Assembly (NCBI GenBank): GCA_015067635.1
Contig: SVMA01000008.1
Location: 1 to 55,578 of the forward strand
Source of the DNA: Oscillospiraceae bacterium
GTDB lineage: Bacteria > Bacillota > Clostridia > Oscillospirales > Oscillospiraceae
Reading direction: 5' to 3'
Length of the DNA stretch: 55,578 bases
A program made the position numbers and the translations under genes. The stretch's first letter is position 1; the number at the start of each line of letters is the position of its first letter. The notes below the pieces were generated by a model. That model did not search any database. It had not been told where the DNA came from and was given only the letters and a program-made list of their open reading frames with translations. Positions 8,251 to 17,318 of this stretch are shown piece after piece.

Positions 8251-9813
8251 ATGGAGAAACCCATTGTTTTGGTAATTATGGACGGCGTCGGCAAGGGCGA
8301 CGGTGGCAGCGGTGACGCTGTTGCAGTTGCCAAGACTCCCACGCTGGACCGTTTGTTTGCCAAGTGTCCTTATACTTATGTAAAGGCACACGGCACTGCT
8401 GTCGGCTTGCCCTCCGATGAGGATATGGGCAATTCCGAGGTCGGTCACAACGCGCTGGGCTGCGGTCAGGTTTATTCTCAGGGCGCCAAGCTGGTTGGCG
8501 AGTCCATCGAAAGCGGCAGTCTGTACGAATCTGCCACATGGAAGGATCTGATTGCCAATGCGGTTGCCGGTCATGCTCTGCACTTCATGGGTCTTCTGTC
8601 CGATGGCAACGTCCACTCCAATATTGCCCATCTGATTGCCCTGCTCAAACAGGCAAGGGCTGAGGGCGTGAAAAAGGCCTACTGCCACATTCTGCTGGAC
8701 GGCCGGGATGTTCCCGCTACTTCCGCTTTGGACTATGTAAATCAGTTGGAAGCTGTGCTGGCGGAGCTCAACACCGAGGGCTGTGACTATGCCATTGCCT
8801 CCGGCGGCGGACGGATGCAGGTTACCATGGACCGGTATGAAGCCAACTGGGGTATGGTGGAGCTGGGCTGGAGAACCCACGTGCAGGCTCAGGGGCGGAT
8901 GTTTGCTTCCGCTGCCGAAGCGATTGAAACCTATCGTGCCGAAACCGGTGTCATTGACCAGGACCTGCCCGCTTTCGTAATCGGCCGCAACGGCAAGCCC
9001 GTAGCGAAAATCGAAAACGGCGACAGTGTGATCTTGTTCAACTTCCGCGGTGACCGGGCACAGGAAATTTCCCTCGCCTTTGACCGTAAGGATTTTGATA
9101 AATTTGACCGGGGTGACTATACCGGTGTAAAATTTGCCGGTATGCTCCAGTACGACGGAGATCTGAACATCCCCGAGCAGTATCTGGTACAGCCTCCTGT
9201 CATCAAAAACACCCTGACCGAGGTGCTGTGTAAGGCAGGCATTCAAGAATATGCCGTTTCCGAAACCCAGAAATACGGTCATGTCACCTACTTCTGGAAC
9301 GGCAATCGTTCCGGCAAGGTCTGTGAGGAGCTGGAGACCTACGAGGAAATCCCCTCGGATGTGATTCCCTTTGAGCAGGCTCCTGCCATGAAGTCCCGGG
9401 AGATCACCCAAAAAATGGTGGAAGCCATTGCTTCCCAAAAATACGGCTTTATTCGCTGCAACTACCCCAATGGCGACATGGTGGGTCACACCGGCGTAAT
9501 GGATGCCGTGGTATACGCCATGGAATGTGTGGACAGCGGTTTGCAGGAAATTCTCACCGCTGCTGACCGGTACGGCTACACCGTGCTGATCACCGCCGAC
9601 CACGGCAATGCCGACCAAATGACTGAGACCAAGAAGGGCAAAACCTCTGTCCGGACTGCTCACTCATTGAATCCCGTTCCCTTTATCATTTACGACAAGG
9701 ACCGTGACTGGACCATCAAGGACGGTACTTACGGCCTTGCCAACGTGGCTCCCACCATTGTAAAAATGATGGGGCTGACTGCCCCCGAATGCTGGGAAGA
9801 AAGTATGGTATAA
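8251..9813 (+). CDS. gpmI: 2,3-bisphosphoglycerate-independent phosphoglycerate mutase
   Basis: A 520-residue alkaline-phosphatase superfamily enzyme that interconverts 3- and 2-phosphoglycerate in glycolysis. The first metal Asp is D11 (IMDGVG), the nucleophile is S62 in GNSEVGHNALG, DGRD is present mid-protein, and TADHGNAD holds C-terminal Mn ligands. Length is normal. ATG 8251 is used: GGAGG lies about 10 bases upstream, and an in-frame upstream start would include that site. It is followed after 26 bases by an unrelated Asp23-family gene with its own strong ribosome site. Confidence 0.97.
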   Translation: MEKPIVLVIMDGVGKGDGGSGDAVAVAKTPTLDRLFAKCPYTYVKAHGTAVGLPSDEDMGNSEVGHNALGCGQVYSQGAKLVGESIESGSLYESATWKDLIANAVAGHALHFMGLLSDGNVHSNIAHLIALLKQARAEGVKKAYCHILLDGRDVPATSALDYVNQLEAVLAELNTEGCDYAIASGGGRMQVTMDRYEANWGMVELGWRTHVQAQGRMFASAAEAIETYRAETGVIDQDLPAFVIGRNGKPVAKIENGDSVILFNFRGDRAQEISLAFDRKDFDKFDRGDYTGVKFAGMLQYDGDLNIPEQYLVQPPVIKNTLTEVLCKAGIQEYAVSETQKYGHVTYFWNGNRSGKVCEELETYEEIPSDVIPFEQAPAMKSREITQKMVEAIASQKYGFIRCNYPNGDMVGHTGVMDAVVYAMECVDSGLQEILTAADRYGYTVLITADHGNADQMTETKKGKTSVRTAHSLNPVPFIIYDKDRDWTIKDGTYGLANVAPTIVKMMGLTAPECWEESMV

Positions 9814-9839
9814 ACCCCAAATATAAGGAGGTAACACTT

Positions 9840-10193
9840 ATGATTCAGCAAAATAACAAGCAAGGCTCTGTCAGCGTTGGTTCCAATGTGTTCACCGAAA
9901 TTGCCGGTAACGCGGCCTCCACCTGCTTCGGCGTGAAGGGCATGGCTGCACGTTCCGTTTCTGACGGTGTGTTCCATCTTCTGCGTAAGGAATCCATGTC
10001 CAAGGGCGTGCGTGTGAATTTTCATGAAGATAATTCCATTTCCATCGATCTGCACATTATTGTGGACAATGGCGTGAATCTCTCTGCAGTGGGTGCTTCG
10101 ATCATTTCCGAGGTTACCTATAAGGTCACCCAATGCACCGGCACAAAGGTTCGTGCCGTCAACGTCTATATCGATTCTATGATGGTCGGTTAA
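9840..10193 (+). CDS. Asp23/Gls24 family envelope stress response protein (YloU-like)
   Basis: A 117-residue cytoplasmic protein of the Asp23/Gls24 family, with the core VFTEIAGNAASTCFGVKGMAAR and the repeated hydrophobic strands of the fold. In Bacillus the homologue YloU sits directly before YloV, and the same order is found here, which supports the identification. AAGGAGGT lies 7 bases before ATG 9840. Its molecular role is unknown; in staphylococci Asp23 is membrane-associated and linked to cell-wall stress. Confidence 0.88.
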   Translation: MIQQNNKQGSVSVGSNVFTEIAGNAASTCFGVKGMAARSVSDGVFHLLRKESMSKGVRVNFHEDNSISIDLHIIVDNGVNLSAVGASIISEVTYKVTQCTGTKVRAVNVYIDSMMVG

Positions 10194-10213
10194 TTATCGG
10201 AGGTGCAACTATC

Positions 10214-11845
10214 TTGAAGCAAACCATCCATGGAGGCAGCTTCCGCAGAATGATCATTAATGCGGCCGCCTCTATTGAAATCCAAAAGCAAGCCCTGAAT
10301 GAACTGAATGTTTTCCCCGTGCCGGACGGCGATACGGGAACCAATATGTCCATGACCATCAATGCCGCCGCCAACGATCTGCGCAAGCTGGATAATCCCA
10401 CCTTGGATCAGGTCGCCTCTGCCGCTGCATCTTCCATGCTCCGCGGTGCAAGAGGTAACTCCGGTGTCATTTTGTCCCTGCTGTTCCGCGGCATCGGCAA
10501 GCGGCTGAAGGGCTGCTCCGCCTGTGACGGCGTGTTGTGGGCGAGTGCCCTGCAGGAAGGCGTGGACGCTGCCTACAAGGCGGTTATGAAACCCGCTGAG
10601 GGCACCATCCTTACCGTTGCCCGTTTGGCCGCTGCCAAGGCAAAGCGTGCCGCCGCGGAGAACAATCATATTGAATATGTCCATCAGGCTGCCATTGCCG
10701 AGGCAAAAATCGCATTGGCCAACACCACGAATCAAAACCCCGTGCTGAAAAAGGCCGGCGTGGTGGATGCCGGCGGCAAGGGCTGGCTGGTAGCCCTGGA
10801 GGCTATGCTTCTGGCTCTTCGGGGTGAGGATGTGATCGTCCCCGAAAATCTGGCATTCGCGGACACCAAGGAATCTGCCGATTTCAGCGATTTCGATACT
10901 GAGGAGATCACTTTCACCTACTGTACAGAGTTCATCATCTCCCGGGAAAACGATATGGACCCGGAGAAGCTGCGGGATTTCCTGTCCAGTCTGGGCGACA
11001 GTCTGGTGCTGGTGGATGACGAGGAGATCATCAAGGTGCATGTGCACACCAACGATCCCGGCAAGGCGCTCCACGAAGCTATGGATTACGGCTCCTTCGT
11101 CACCGTTAAAATTGAAAACATGCGTCTGCAGCATACCGAAAAGGTCATGAGTGAGCAGGAGCTGGCTCCCAAAATCGCAAAACCCACAAAGCCCTTTGGC
11201 GTTGTTTCCGTCTGCGTGGGCAAGGGTATTGCAGAGGTGTTTAAGAACTTGGGAGTGGACGGTCTCATCTCCGGCGGTCAGACCATGAACCCCAGCACAC
11301 AGGATATTTTGGAAGTGGTCAACAAGGTTCCTGCAGAAACCGTCTACGTGCTGCCTAACAACAAGAACATCATCATGGCGGCACAGCAGGTGGATGCATT
11401 GACGCCCAAGAACGTGGTGGTCATCCCCAGTAAGACCATTCCTCAGGGTGTCACCGCCATGCTTAACTTCAACTCCGAGGGAACCAATGAAGAAAATACC
11501 GAGGCCATGACGGAAGCCCTGGCAACCGTAGATACCATGCAGATCACCTATGCGGCCCGGGATTCTGATTTTGACGGGCATTTGATTCATGAGGGTGACT
11601 ATCTGGGCATCTACGGCAGCAGTATGTTTGGTACCAGCAAGGATATCAAGGTGCTTCTGCGAGCCATGGCCAAGAAGGTAAACAAATCCGGCAAGGAGTA
11701 TATCACCATCTATTACGGTGAGGATATCACAGAAAAGCAGGCGCAAAAAGCGGCGGCTTTGTTCAGTGAGATCTGTCCCGATGCGGATGTAAATCTCCTC
11801 CCGGGCGGTCAGCCGGTTTATTACTATTTAATTTCTGCAGAATAA
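10214..11845 (+). CDS. DAK2/DhaL domain protein, YloV/FakA-like (fatty acid kinase)
   Basis: A 543-residue protein. The N-terminal DhaL domain contains the ATP/Mg motif NVFPVPDGDTGTNM and later RGARGNSGVI; a middle linker and a C-terminal YloV domain follow. In Staphylococcus FakA phosphorylates fatty acids presented by a FakB (DegV) protein for use in phospholipid synthesis; FakB is not in the window. The start is TTG 10214, since GGAGGTG is 8 bases upstream and the preceding in-frame codons overlap the Asp23 gene. Co-transcribed with the Asp23-family gene (20-base gap). Confidence 0.88.
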   Translation: MKQTIHGGSFRRMIINAAASIEIQKQALNELNVFPVPDGDTGTNMSMTINAAANDLRKLDNPTLDQVASAAASSMLRGARGNSGVILSLLFRGIGKRLKGCSACDGVLWASALQEGVDAAYKAVMKPAEGTILTVARLAAAKAKRAAAENNHIEYVHQAAIAEAKIALANTTNQNPVLKKAGVVDAGGKGWLVALEAMLLALRGEDVIVPENLAFADTKESADFSDFDTEEITFTYCTEFIISRENDMDPEKLRDFLSSLGDSLVLVDDEEIIKVHVHTNDPGKALHEAMDYGSFVTVKIENMRLQHTEKVMSEQELAPKIAKPTKPFGVVSVCVGKGIAEVFKNLGVDGLISGGQTMNPSTQDILEVVNKVPAETVYVLPNNKNIIMAAQQVDALTPKNVVVIPSKTIPQGVTAMLNFNSEGTNEENTEAMTEALATVDTMQITYAARDSDFDGHLIHEGDYLGIYGSSMFGTSKDIKVLLRAMAKKVNKSGKEYITIYYGEDITEKQAQKAAALFSEICPDADVNLLPGGQPVYYYLISAE

Positions 11846-11849
11846 GTTT

Positions 11850-11876
11850 ACGGTCCTGCCAAATCGGCAGGACCGT
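11850..11876. terminator. Hairpin between the FakA-like gene and the ABC operon
   Basis: ACGGTCCTGCC (11850-11860) pairs perfectly with GGCAGGACCGT (11866-11876), loop AAATC. It lies between convergent genes. The U-run is poor on both strands, so termination strength is uncertain. Confidence 0.6.
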
Positions 11877-11892
11877 TGCTATTTGGGCTCTG

Positions 11893-13278
11893 TTATTTGG
11901 ATAATGCCTCCAGCATCCAATCCGCCGTGCTGTCTTTGCATACCGTGTAGATGCGTTTAACCACCCAACCGTTCTTCAACTGATATTCCAGCATCACTTC
12001 TGAATGCCGTTTGCCGCAGGTTCTGTCGCAATTGTCCTCTATCGCCATCTGATGCAGACGGCAAACTCCCTGAATTTCCGTCTCGTCTTCAAATTTGATA
12101 GTGGAATGGTACGATCCGTTCAGCCGAACGTTCTGCACGCTCTGTGCATCCGGTACATACCGGACGATGCCAAGCACATCCAGCTTGGCGGCAGCCAATG
12201 TCAGCAGTAATGCGATGGTCAGGATTCCCAAGTGAAGAAAACTCTTCCATTGGAACACACGGATGGTGCGTGCCAACAGCATTTTGCCGACGAAAAAGCC
12301 ACCGATCAAACCGACCAAAAGGAATATCCAGTATATGCCGGAGTTCCCGTCAGAAGAGACGAATACAGAACGGAAAACAGTAAAGAGCGAGCCAAAAATC
12401 GACAAAAATGCTCCGGAGCACAGGGTGTACAACACCAAAAATACCGGCCGTATGCCCTTAACAGCAATAAAGTCTCCGGCTGTTTCCAAGGCGCGGCGGC
12501 GGTATGCACAAAATGCGAGCGCCAGCATACCGATACCAACTCCGGCACAGATGAGCAAATACCCCCAGCTTTCACCAAAGCCTATAAATTGGGCACTTTG
12601 CCATTCCTCCACGCCAATGTTCTTCGGCAATTCTATGATAAAATAGTTGACTTGGGACGGCATTTCCACGAACGGAACAAATTGATGGAAAATGTTATAG
12701 TTTATAACCACCCCGGGTGTCATGGGTAAATAAATGGTTTCTATGAACCAAAGAACGACCATAGCCAAAAAGTTGATCAAAAAATACATCAGTACCGTGG
12801 CAAAGCGGCTGCCGCAAAGTAGCATGGCCAGTACAGCGACGCCGAAGAAGAACAGATACTGCAATGTCATGGCGCCCACCCACAAAAGAGATGTAAACCA
12901 AAATGTCTCCAATATGGGCATAATGAGCAGCGCAATGATCAGATTGGGAATCACGCCGAAGCTCAGACCTGCCAGCACATGACTGATAAACCGCGTCTCC
13001 CGACGGACAGGCATGGCATGCAGCGCATTGCACAGCCGGCTTTTGAACAGCTCTCCGAACAGCAGCTGTGCAGATATGAGAGCAAATGTAAAGTTTATCA
13101 GCGCCAGAGCGCCAATTCCTCTGCCCAGCTCTCTGGCAGGATTGCGATGACCGCCGACGCTCACTGTGGAAACAACGATCAGCAGCATTCCCACAAGATA
13201 GATCACCCACAGGGGCAAAAACCGGGTGATATCTTTCTTGAAAACGGGCCAACTAAAGAAGGATGTTCTTGACTTCAT
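11893..13278 (-). CDS. ABC transporter permease
   Basis: A 461-residue integral membrane protein with about ten hydrophobic segments, starting after a short basic N-terminus. It overlaps the end of the ATPase gene by 26 bases and has GGAGGTG just before its ATG, so the two are translated together. It resembles the permeases encoded beside YtrA-type regulators in Firmicutes, in which the last 60 residues form a soluble domain (here Cys-containing: CRLHQMAIEDNCDRTCGKRH). The substrate is unknown; related operons respond to cell-envelope antibiotics. Confidence 0.85.
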   Translation of the reverse strand: MKSRTSFFSWPVFKKDITRFLPLWVIYLVGMLLIVVSTVSVGGHRNPARELGRGIGALALINFTFALISAQLLFGELFKSRLCNALHAMPVRRETRFISHVLAGLSFGVIPNLIIALLIMPILETFWFTSLLWVGAMTLQYLFFFGVAVLAMLLCGSRFATVLMYFLINFLAMVVLWFIETIYLPMTPGVVINYNIFHQFVPFVEMPSQVNYFIIELPKNIGVEEWQSAQFIGFGESWGYLLICAGVGIGMLALAFCAYRRRALETAGDFIAVKGIRPVFLVLYTLCSGAFLSIFGSLFTVFRSVFVSSDGNSGIYWIFLLVGLIGGFFVGKMLLARTIRVFQWKSFLHLGILTIALLLTLAAAKLDVLGIVRYVPDAQSVQNVRLNGSYHSTIKFEDETEIQGVCRLHQMAIEDNCDRTCGKRHSEVMLEYQLKNGWVVKRIYTVCKDSTADWMLEALSK

Positions 13279-14134
13279 AGTTCACACCTCCCAGTTCATA
13301 AATAAAGATTTCCTCCAGGGACAGGGGGAGCATATCATAGAATACCGGCTGAGTCGCCTGCACCTTTGCCTCCACCGCTTCCCTTGTGCCGCGCACAACC
13401 AATGTTTTCAGGCGACCGGATTGACTTTCGTGGAGAATTTCCAGATCCTGCGGAATATCGCCAACCATTTGCAGCTTCAAGGTATTGCCCTGCATATCCG
13501 CAAGGCTTCGCTCCAACAGCATTTTGCCATGGTCCATGATGCCCACATGGTCGCAGATGTCCTCCAATTCCCGCAGATTGTGAGAAGAGATCAGCACCGT
13601 CGTGCCCCGCTGGGCTACATCGGAGAGGATCAGGCTCCAAACCTGCCGCCGCATCACCGGATCCAGTCCATCCACCGGCTCATCCAAAATCAGTACGTCC
13701 GGACGGGTGCAGATGGTTAGGTGGAATGCGGCTTGCTTTTGCATACCCTTGGAAAAGCGGCGAAGCTGTCCTTTTTTCGGTAGCTGGAAAACGGAATACA
13801 GTTCTTCAAAAAGCGCATCATCAAAATAGGGATAGATATCCCGATAAAACCGGCGCATTTCTTCCATGGTTGCCGATGGGAAGAAAAATACCTCATCGGG
13901 AATATATCCGATTCGGGCCTTTAGTGCCGTGTTTTCATAAATGGGGATCCCTTCCATGGTGATACTGCCCCGGTCCGGTCGGTAAACACCGGTCAAGTGC
14001 CGGATGGCTGTGGATTTGCCGGCTCCGTTGGGACCGACCAAGCCGTAGACACAGCCTTGCGGAACGGTCATATTCAGGTCATCCAAAGCCTTAAAACCAT
14101 CAAAGGTTTTAGTGACATTTTTCATCTCAAGCAT
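13253..14134 (-). CDS. ABC transporter ATP-binding protein
   Basis: A 293-residue ATPase: Walker A GPNGAGKST (34-42), Q-loop GYIPDE (Q replaced by P-D context), a degenerate signature RRFSKGMQKQ, Walker B VLILDEPVDGLD, and the H-loop ISSHN. The C-terminal part after the nucleotide domain is about 80 residues. It follows the GntR regulator with an 8-base overlap (ATGCTTGA), so regulator, ATPase and permease form a coupled three-gene unit. Likely function is export or envelope protection; substrate not inferable. Confidence 0.92.
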   Translation of the reverse strand: MLEMKNVTKTFDGFKALDDLNMTVPQGCVYGLVGPNGAGKSTAIRHLTGVYRPDRGSITMEGIPIYENTALKARIGYIPDEVFFFPSATMEEMRRFYRDIYPYFDDALFEELYSVFQLPKKGQLRRFSKGMQKQAAFHLTICTRPDVLILDEPVDGLDPVMRRQVWSLILSDVAQRGTTVLISSHNLRELEDICDHVGIMDHGKMLLERSLADMQGNTLKLQMVGDIPQDLEILHESQSGRLKTLVVRGTREAVEAKVQATQPVFYDMLPLSLEEIFIYELGGVNYEVKNILL

Positions 14135-14498
14135 CCTGCTTCCCTCCTTGATTCAAATAGTCTGTGATTTCCCGGGTGTTAATGCCCATTTGCTTCATAT
14201 GCCGATGCAATCGCTCCAATTCCTCCCACGCAGCTTTGCGGTCCGCCTCTGACGCCACCGGAATTCCGCTGACAAAGCTTCCCTTTCCCGGAACAGAGGT
14301 GATCCATCCTTCCATTTCCAGCTGTGTGTAAGCGCGCTGAATGGTATTGGGATTGATGGTCAGCTGAGTCGCCAATTCCCGCACAGACGGCAGTCTGTCA
14401 CCGGTGCACAAAATACCGGTAAGTATCTGCTGGCGAATATTGTCGCAGATTTGTGTATAGATCGGTCGGGCATCCCGATAATCCAAGGTGAGCAACAT
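14127..14498 (-). CDS. GntR family transcriptional regulator, YtrA subfamily
   Basis: A 123-residue regulator: an N-terminal winged helix (PIYTQICDNIRQQILTG, then LPSVRELATQLTINPNTIQRAYTQLEMEGW) and a short C-terminal helical tail, which is the layout of the YtrA subfamily that lacks an effector domain. Such proteins repress their own ABC operon. The start is ATG 14498, placed 5 bases after AAGGAGG; the upstream TTG overlaps that site. A perfect 12-bp inverted repeat at 14553-14583 overlaps the -10 box and start of the promoter, so negative autoregulation is likely. Confidence 0.92.
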   Translation of the reverse strand: MLLTLDYRDARPIYTQICDNIRQQILTGILCTGDRLPSVRELATQLTINPNTIQRAYTQLEMEGWITSVPGKGSFVSGIPVASEADRKAAWEELERLHRHMKQMGINTREITDYLNQGGKQDA

Positions 14499-14552
14499 AC
14501 CCCCTCCTTTCAAGATTTCCTGTTATTTATGCAGTAAATTTCGCTGTCTTTC

Positions 14553-14583
14553 TTAACTGTACTATGCGTACTAGTACAGTTAA
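14553..14583. promoter_or_regulatory. Palindromic operator of the GntR-ABC operon
   Basis: TTAACTGTACTA (14553-14564), 7 bases, TAGTACAGTTAA (14572-14583): a 12-bp perfect inverted repeat. It overlaps the -10 element (14582-14587) and covers the expected transcription start of the operon, the classic position for a repressor site. The neighbouring YtrA-type regulator is the obvious ligand. Confidence 0.8.
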
Positions 14584-14610
14584 TATACCACAACTGTAAA
14601 AATATGTCAA
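14582..14610 (-). promoter_or_regulatory. Promoter of the GntR-ABC operon
   Basis: On the minus strand TTGACA (14610-14605), 17 bases, TATATT (14587-14582). The -35 is perfect and the spacing optimal, so it should be strong unless repressed. Confidence 0.8.
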
Positions 14611-14699
14611 GTTTCTTCCATGAAAATTTATTTTTGACTAGCTATCTTCTTTGATATAGTGTACAATACATGTGATTCCACAAAAAGGAGGAGAACCGT

Positions 14700-15485
14700 A
14701 TGCCTGCGAACTATGCTCACTATCGGATGGCTAACGCTTTGCTGCCGACCTTTCCGGCAGACATTTGCCGTACCATTCATCGCTTCCGCAGGCTGTTTGA
14801 TGTGGGTCTGCACGGTCCGGACATTTTTCTGTACCACCGCATGCTGCTGCCCACAAGCGTCAATGCATTGGGTTCCAAATACCATCAGCAAACCGGCAGA
14901 GAGTTTTTTATGCGGGCCTGCCATGTGGCGCGGACGGAAAAATCCGAAGCCGCAGCCGCCTACATTTACGGTGTGCTGTGCCACTATGTCTTAGATTCCC
15001 GATGCACTCCTTTTATCAGCGAAAAAGCAAAGCAAGGCATTGCCGGTTACGGGGAAATTGAAGTGGAATTCGACCGTTTTCTATTGGAGATGGACGGAAA
15101 ATGTCCCCCGGAATCTCAGGATTTGAGCCAGCATCTGCACCTCACCCCCGGCGAGTGTGCGACCGTTGCCAAATTCTATCCCCCCGCCACACCCCGGCAG
15201 GTACAGAGCAGCCTGCACAGCATGCGCACAACACTGAAGCGTTTTGCCGCACCGGAAGGTGCCAGACGGGCCGTGCTGCGCAAGATTTTGTCAATTTTTG
15301 GCACGCACTTTCAGGCAATGCTCATGACCACCGGACCCAATCCCAAATGCGCGCAGTTGGACGGACTGCTGCTGGAACATTATCAGCAGGCAGTGGCAGA
15401 GCTTCCGGAGCTTCTGCGCCAGCTGTATGCGCACATGACCTATAATGGGATGTTCGGTGAAGAATTCACGAAAATATTCGGATAG
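14700..15485 (+). CDS. Zinc-dependent phospholipase C family protein
   Basis: A 261-residue protein of the bacterial zinc-dependent phospholipase C-like family, mostly alpha-helical. Histidines and aspartates of the presumed metal site are visible: NYAHYRMAN at the N-terminus, LHGPDIFLYH, HQQTGREFF, and YGVLCHYVLDSRCTPF, which contains the HxxxD pattern. There is no signal peptide, unlike secreted phospholipases, so the substrate may be intracellular or the annotation only structural. ATG 14700 follows AAAGGAGGAG. The MFS gene follows after 13 bases, so both are probably one operon. Confidence 0.75.
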   Translation: MPANYAHYRMANALLPTFPADICRTIHRFRRLFDVGLHGPDIFLYHRMLLPTSVNALGSKYHQQTGREFFMRACHVARTEKSEAAAAYIYGVLCHYVLDSRCTPFISEKAKQGIAGYGEIEVEFDRFLLEMDGKCPPESQDLSQHLHLTPGECATVAKFYPPATPRQVQSSLHSMRTTLKRFAAPEGARRAVLRKILSIFGTHFQAMLMTTGPNPKCAQLDGLLLEHYQQAVAELPELLRQLYAHMTYNGMFGEEFTKIFG

Positions 15486-15498
15486 AGAGAGGGTCACT

Positions 15499-16779
15499 AT
15501 GAAAAAAATCAAACCTACCGTATTGGAGCGAAGCTGGATTTTATACGATGTGGGTAACTCCGCTTTCGTTTTGCTTTACTCCACACTCCTTCCCCTGTTC
15601 TTCTACGAACTGGCTACCACTGCCCGTTTGGATGAAGAATTGTACTTGTCTTACTGGGGCTACGCCGGTTCGATCGCCACTGTACTGGTTGCACTGATCG
15701 GACCCATTTGCGGTGCCATTGCCGACCAAAAGGACTACAAAAAACTGCTGTTTGTCATCAGCCTTATCTGCGGTGCCCTCAGCTGTGCCGCTTTGGGCTT
15801 TTCCTGGATCTGGTGGATCTTCCTGATCGTCTATATCCTGGCAAAAGCCGGCTATTCCGCAAGTCTGGTGTTCTATGATTCCATGCTGCCCGAGGTCGCT
15901 CCGGAAGAGCGTGCTGACCGCGTTTCCTCCAAGGGCTATGCCTACGGCTATATCGGCTCCGTGATTCCCTTCGTTTTGTGTATCGGTGTCTTTGTCTGCT
16001 ACTATATGCTGCAGATCATATCCATGGAGATTGCCCTACTGTGCGTCACCTCCATTACTGCAGTATGGTGGATCGCCTGCTCCGTGCCCCTTATCAAGCG
16101 TTATCGCCAAACTGCGTTTATGACACCCACTCCCCACCCGATTGCGGAAGCCTTCCGGGAATTGGGCAGAACCCTGAAGCACGCAAAGCAGCATCCCAAC
16201 ATCCTGTGGTATCTGCTGGCATTTTTCTTCTTCATCAATGGTGTTTACACCATCATTGATATGGCCATCGCCTACGGCGAATCCTTGGGTCTGGATTCCA
16301 TCGGTCTGTTGCTGGCTTTGCTGGTTACACAGATTGTTGCTTTCCCCTTTGCGATTCTCTTTGGCGTACTGGCTTCCAAGGTTCGTGCCGGTAGACTGAT
16401 CAAGCTCTGCATCCTGTGCTACGCCGGCATCATCTCTTTTGCCGTGTTCCTCACCGCCCAATGGCAGTTCTGGATGCTGGCAGTGCTGGTCGGTATGTTC
16501 CAGGGCGGCATTCAGGCACTGAGCCGTTCCTATCTGACGAAGATCATTCCGGTAGAGCGCAGCGGCGCATATTTCGGACTGATGGACATTTGCGGCAAGG
16601 GTGCTACCTTCCTTGGCATGCTGTTGGTGGCTGTGGTCAATCACTTCCTCGCCGGAAAAGTTTTGAACGTTTTCGGCATCAGTCTGGGCAACGAAAACAT
16701 TGCTGTGGCATCCCTGCTTATCTTAATGTTGCTGGGCTACATCTTCTTCTGCAAGGCAGATAAACTGAATCAAAAATAA
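15499..16779 (+). CDS. MFS transporter, UMF1/Atg22-like
   Basis: A 426-residue transporter with about 12 membrane segments. ERSWILYDVGNSAF at the N-terminus, GAIADQKDYKK and YDSMLPEVAPEERADRVSSKGYAYGYIGS are characteristic of the UMF1 (Atg22-like) branch of the major facilitator superfamily. In yeast Atg22 exports amino acids from the vacuole; bacterial substrates are unknown. ATG 15499 follows GAGAGGG. It probably shares a transcript with the phospholipase-like gene. Confidence 0.85.
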   Translation: MKKIKPTVLERSWILYDVGNSAFVLLYSTLLPLFFYELATTARLDEELYLSYWGYAGSIATVLVALIGPICGAIADQKDYKKLLFVISLICGALSCAALGFSWIWWIFLIVYILAKAGYSASLVFYDSMLPEVAPEERADRVSSKGYAYGYIGSVIPFVLCIGVFVCYYMLQIISMEIALLCVTSITAVWWIACSVPLIKRYRQTAFMTPTPHPIAEAFRELGRTLKHAKQHPNILWYLLAFFFFINGVYTIIDMAIAYGESLGLDSIGLLLALLVTQIVAFPFAILFGVLASKVRAGRLIKLCILCYAGIISFAVFLTAQWQFWMLAVLVGMFQGGIQALSRSYLTKIIPVERSGAYFGLMDICGKGATFLGMLLVAVVNHFLAGKVLNVFGISLGNENIAVASLLILMLLGYIFFCKADKLNQK

Positions 16780-16784
16780 AAACC

Positions 16785-16808
16785 GAGGGTCTGCGATTGC
16801 AGACCCTC
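16785..16808. terminator. Bidirectional terminator
   Basis: GAGGGTCTGC (16785-16794) pairs with GCAGACCCTC (16799-16808), loop GATT, followed by TCTTTTCT on the plus strand and TTTTTATT on the minus strand. It separates convergent MFS and ECF genes. Confidence 0.85.
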
Positions 16809-16814
16809 TCTTTT

Positions 16815-17318
16815 CTATATTCTCTTGTACAGCTTCGTCAGCAGCTTCCGAAGGGGCACAAACAGCAGCAGCGCAATTACAAAATTACCGCCGCAATGCA
16901 GCAGGTCAAAGGAAATTCCGGAGATCCACTTTGCAACTGCATAGCCTATGCCGCCAATAAAAATATCCACAATGCCGCACAGCGCTCCAAACAGAAGGCC
17001 AAAGCCGCCGGACAGTATGGCCCATCCCACCGGATGCTCCATTTTCCTCAACAACACCGCAAGCACAAACAGCACCGCCCATATATACAAATAGTATATA
17101 TTCCAGAGGCTGAAGCCAAAACAGAGAATTTCCATGGCGACATACAGGTAGGTCGGATAGAGTCCCTTCCAGCCAAAGGTGACTGCAAAAAGCATGATCA
17201 TCAGGCTTACCGGTTCTATATTTGGCAGTGGACTCATGACCACCTTCATTGCAAAGGTCAGAGCTCCCAGCACCCCGAACAATACAATGTCCCCAATAGA
17301 AAGCCGTTTTTTATCCAT
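16815..17318 (-). CDS. ECF transporter S component, probably cobalamin or corrinoid
   Basis: A 167-residue membrane protein with five to six helices and the S-component look (LGALTFAMKVV near the N-terminus, used for docking to the T subunit in group II ECF systems). Start ATG 17318 overlaps the DUF4430 stop by 8 bases (ATGGATAA), so it is translationally coupled; no separate ribosome site is evident. The cobalamin riboswitch upstream of the pair strongly suggests that the ligand is vitamin B12 or a precursor. No ECF ATPase or T subunit is in the window. Confidence 0.85.
   Translation of the reverse strand: MDKKRLSIGDIVLFGVLGALTFAMKVVMSPLPNIEPVSLMIMLFAVTFGWKGLYPTYLYVAMEILCFGFSLWNIYYLYIWAVLFVLAVLLRKMEHPVGWAILSGGFGLLFGALCGIVDIFIGGIGYAVAKWISGISFDLLHCGGNFVIALLLFVPLRKLLTKLYKRI

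Noticed and set aside
8068..9663. Long open frame on the minus strand opposite gpmI
   Set aside because: It mirrors a GC-biased coding gene with complete family motifs on the plus strand; the antisense protein resembles no family and lacks a ribosome site.
10190..11746. Long open frame on the minus strand opposite the YloV/FakA-like gene
   Set aside because: Antisense shadow of a well-supported gene; composition rich in Gly/His/Gln without domain pattern.
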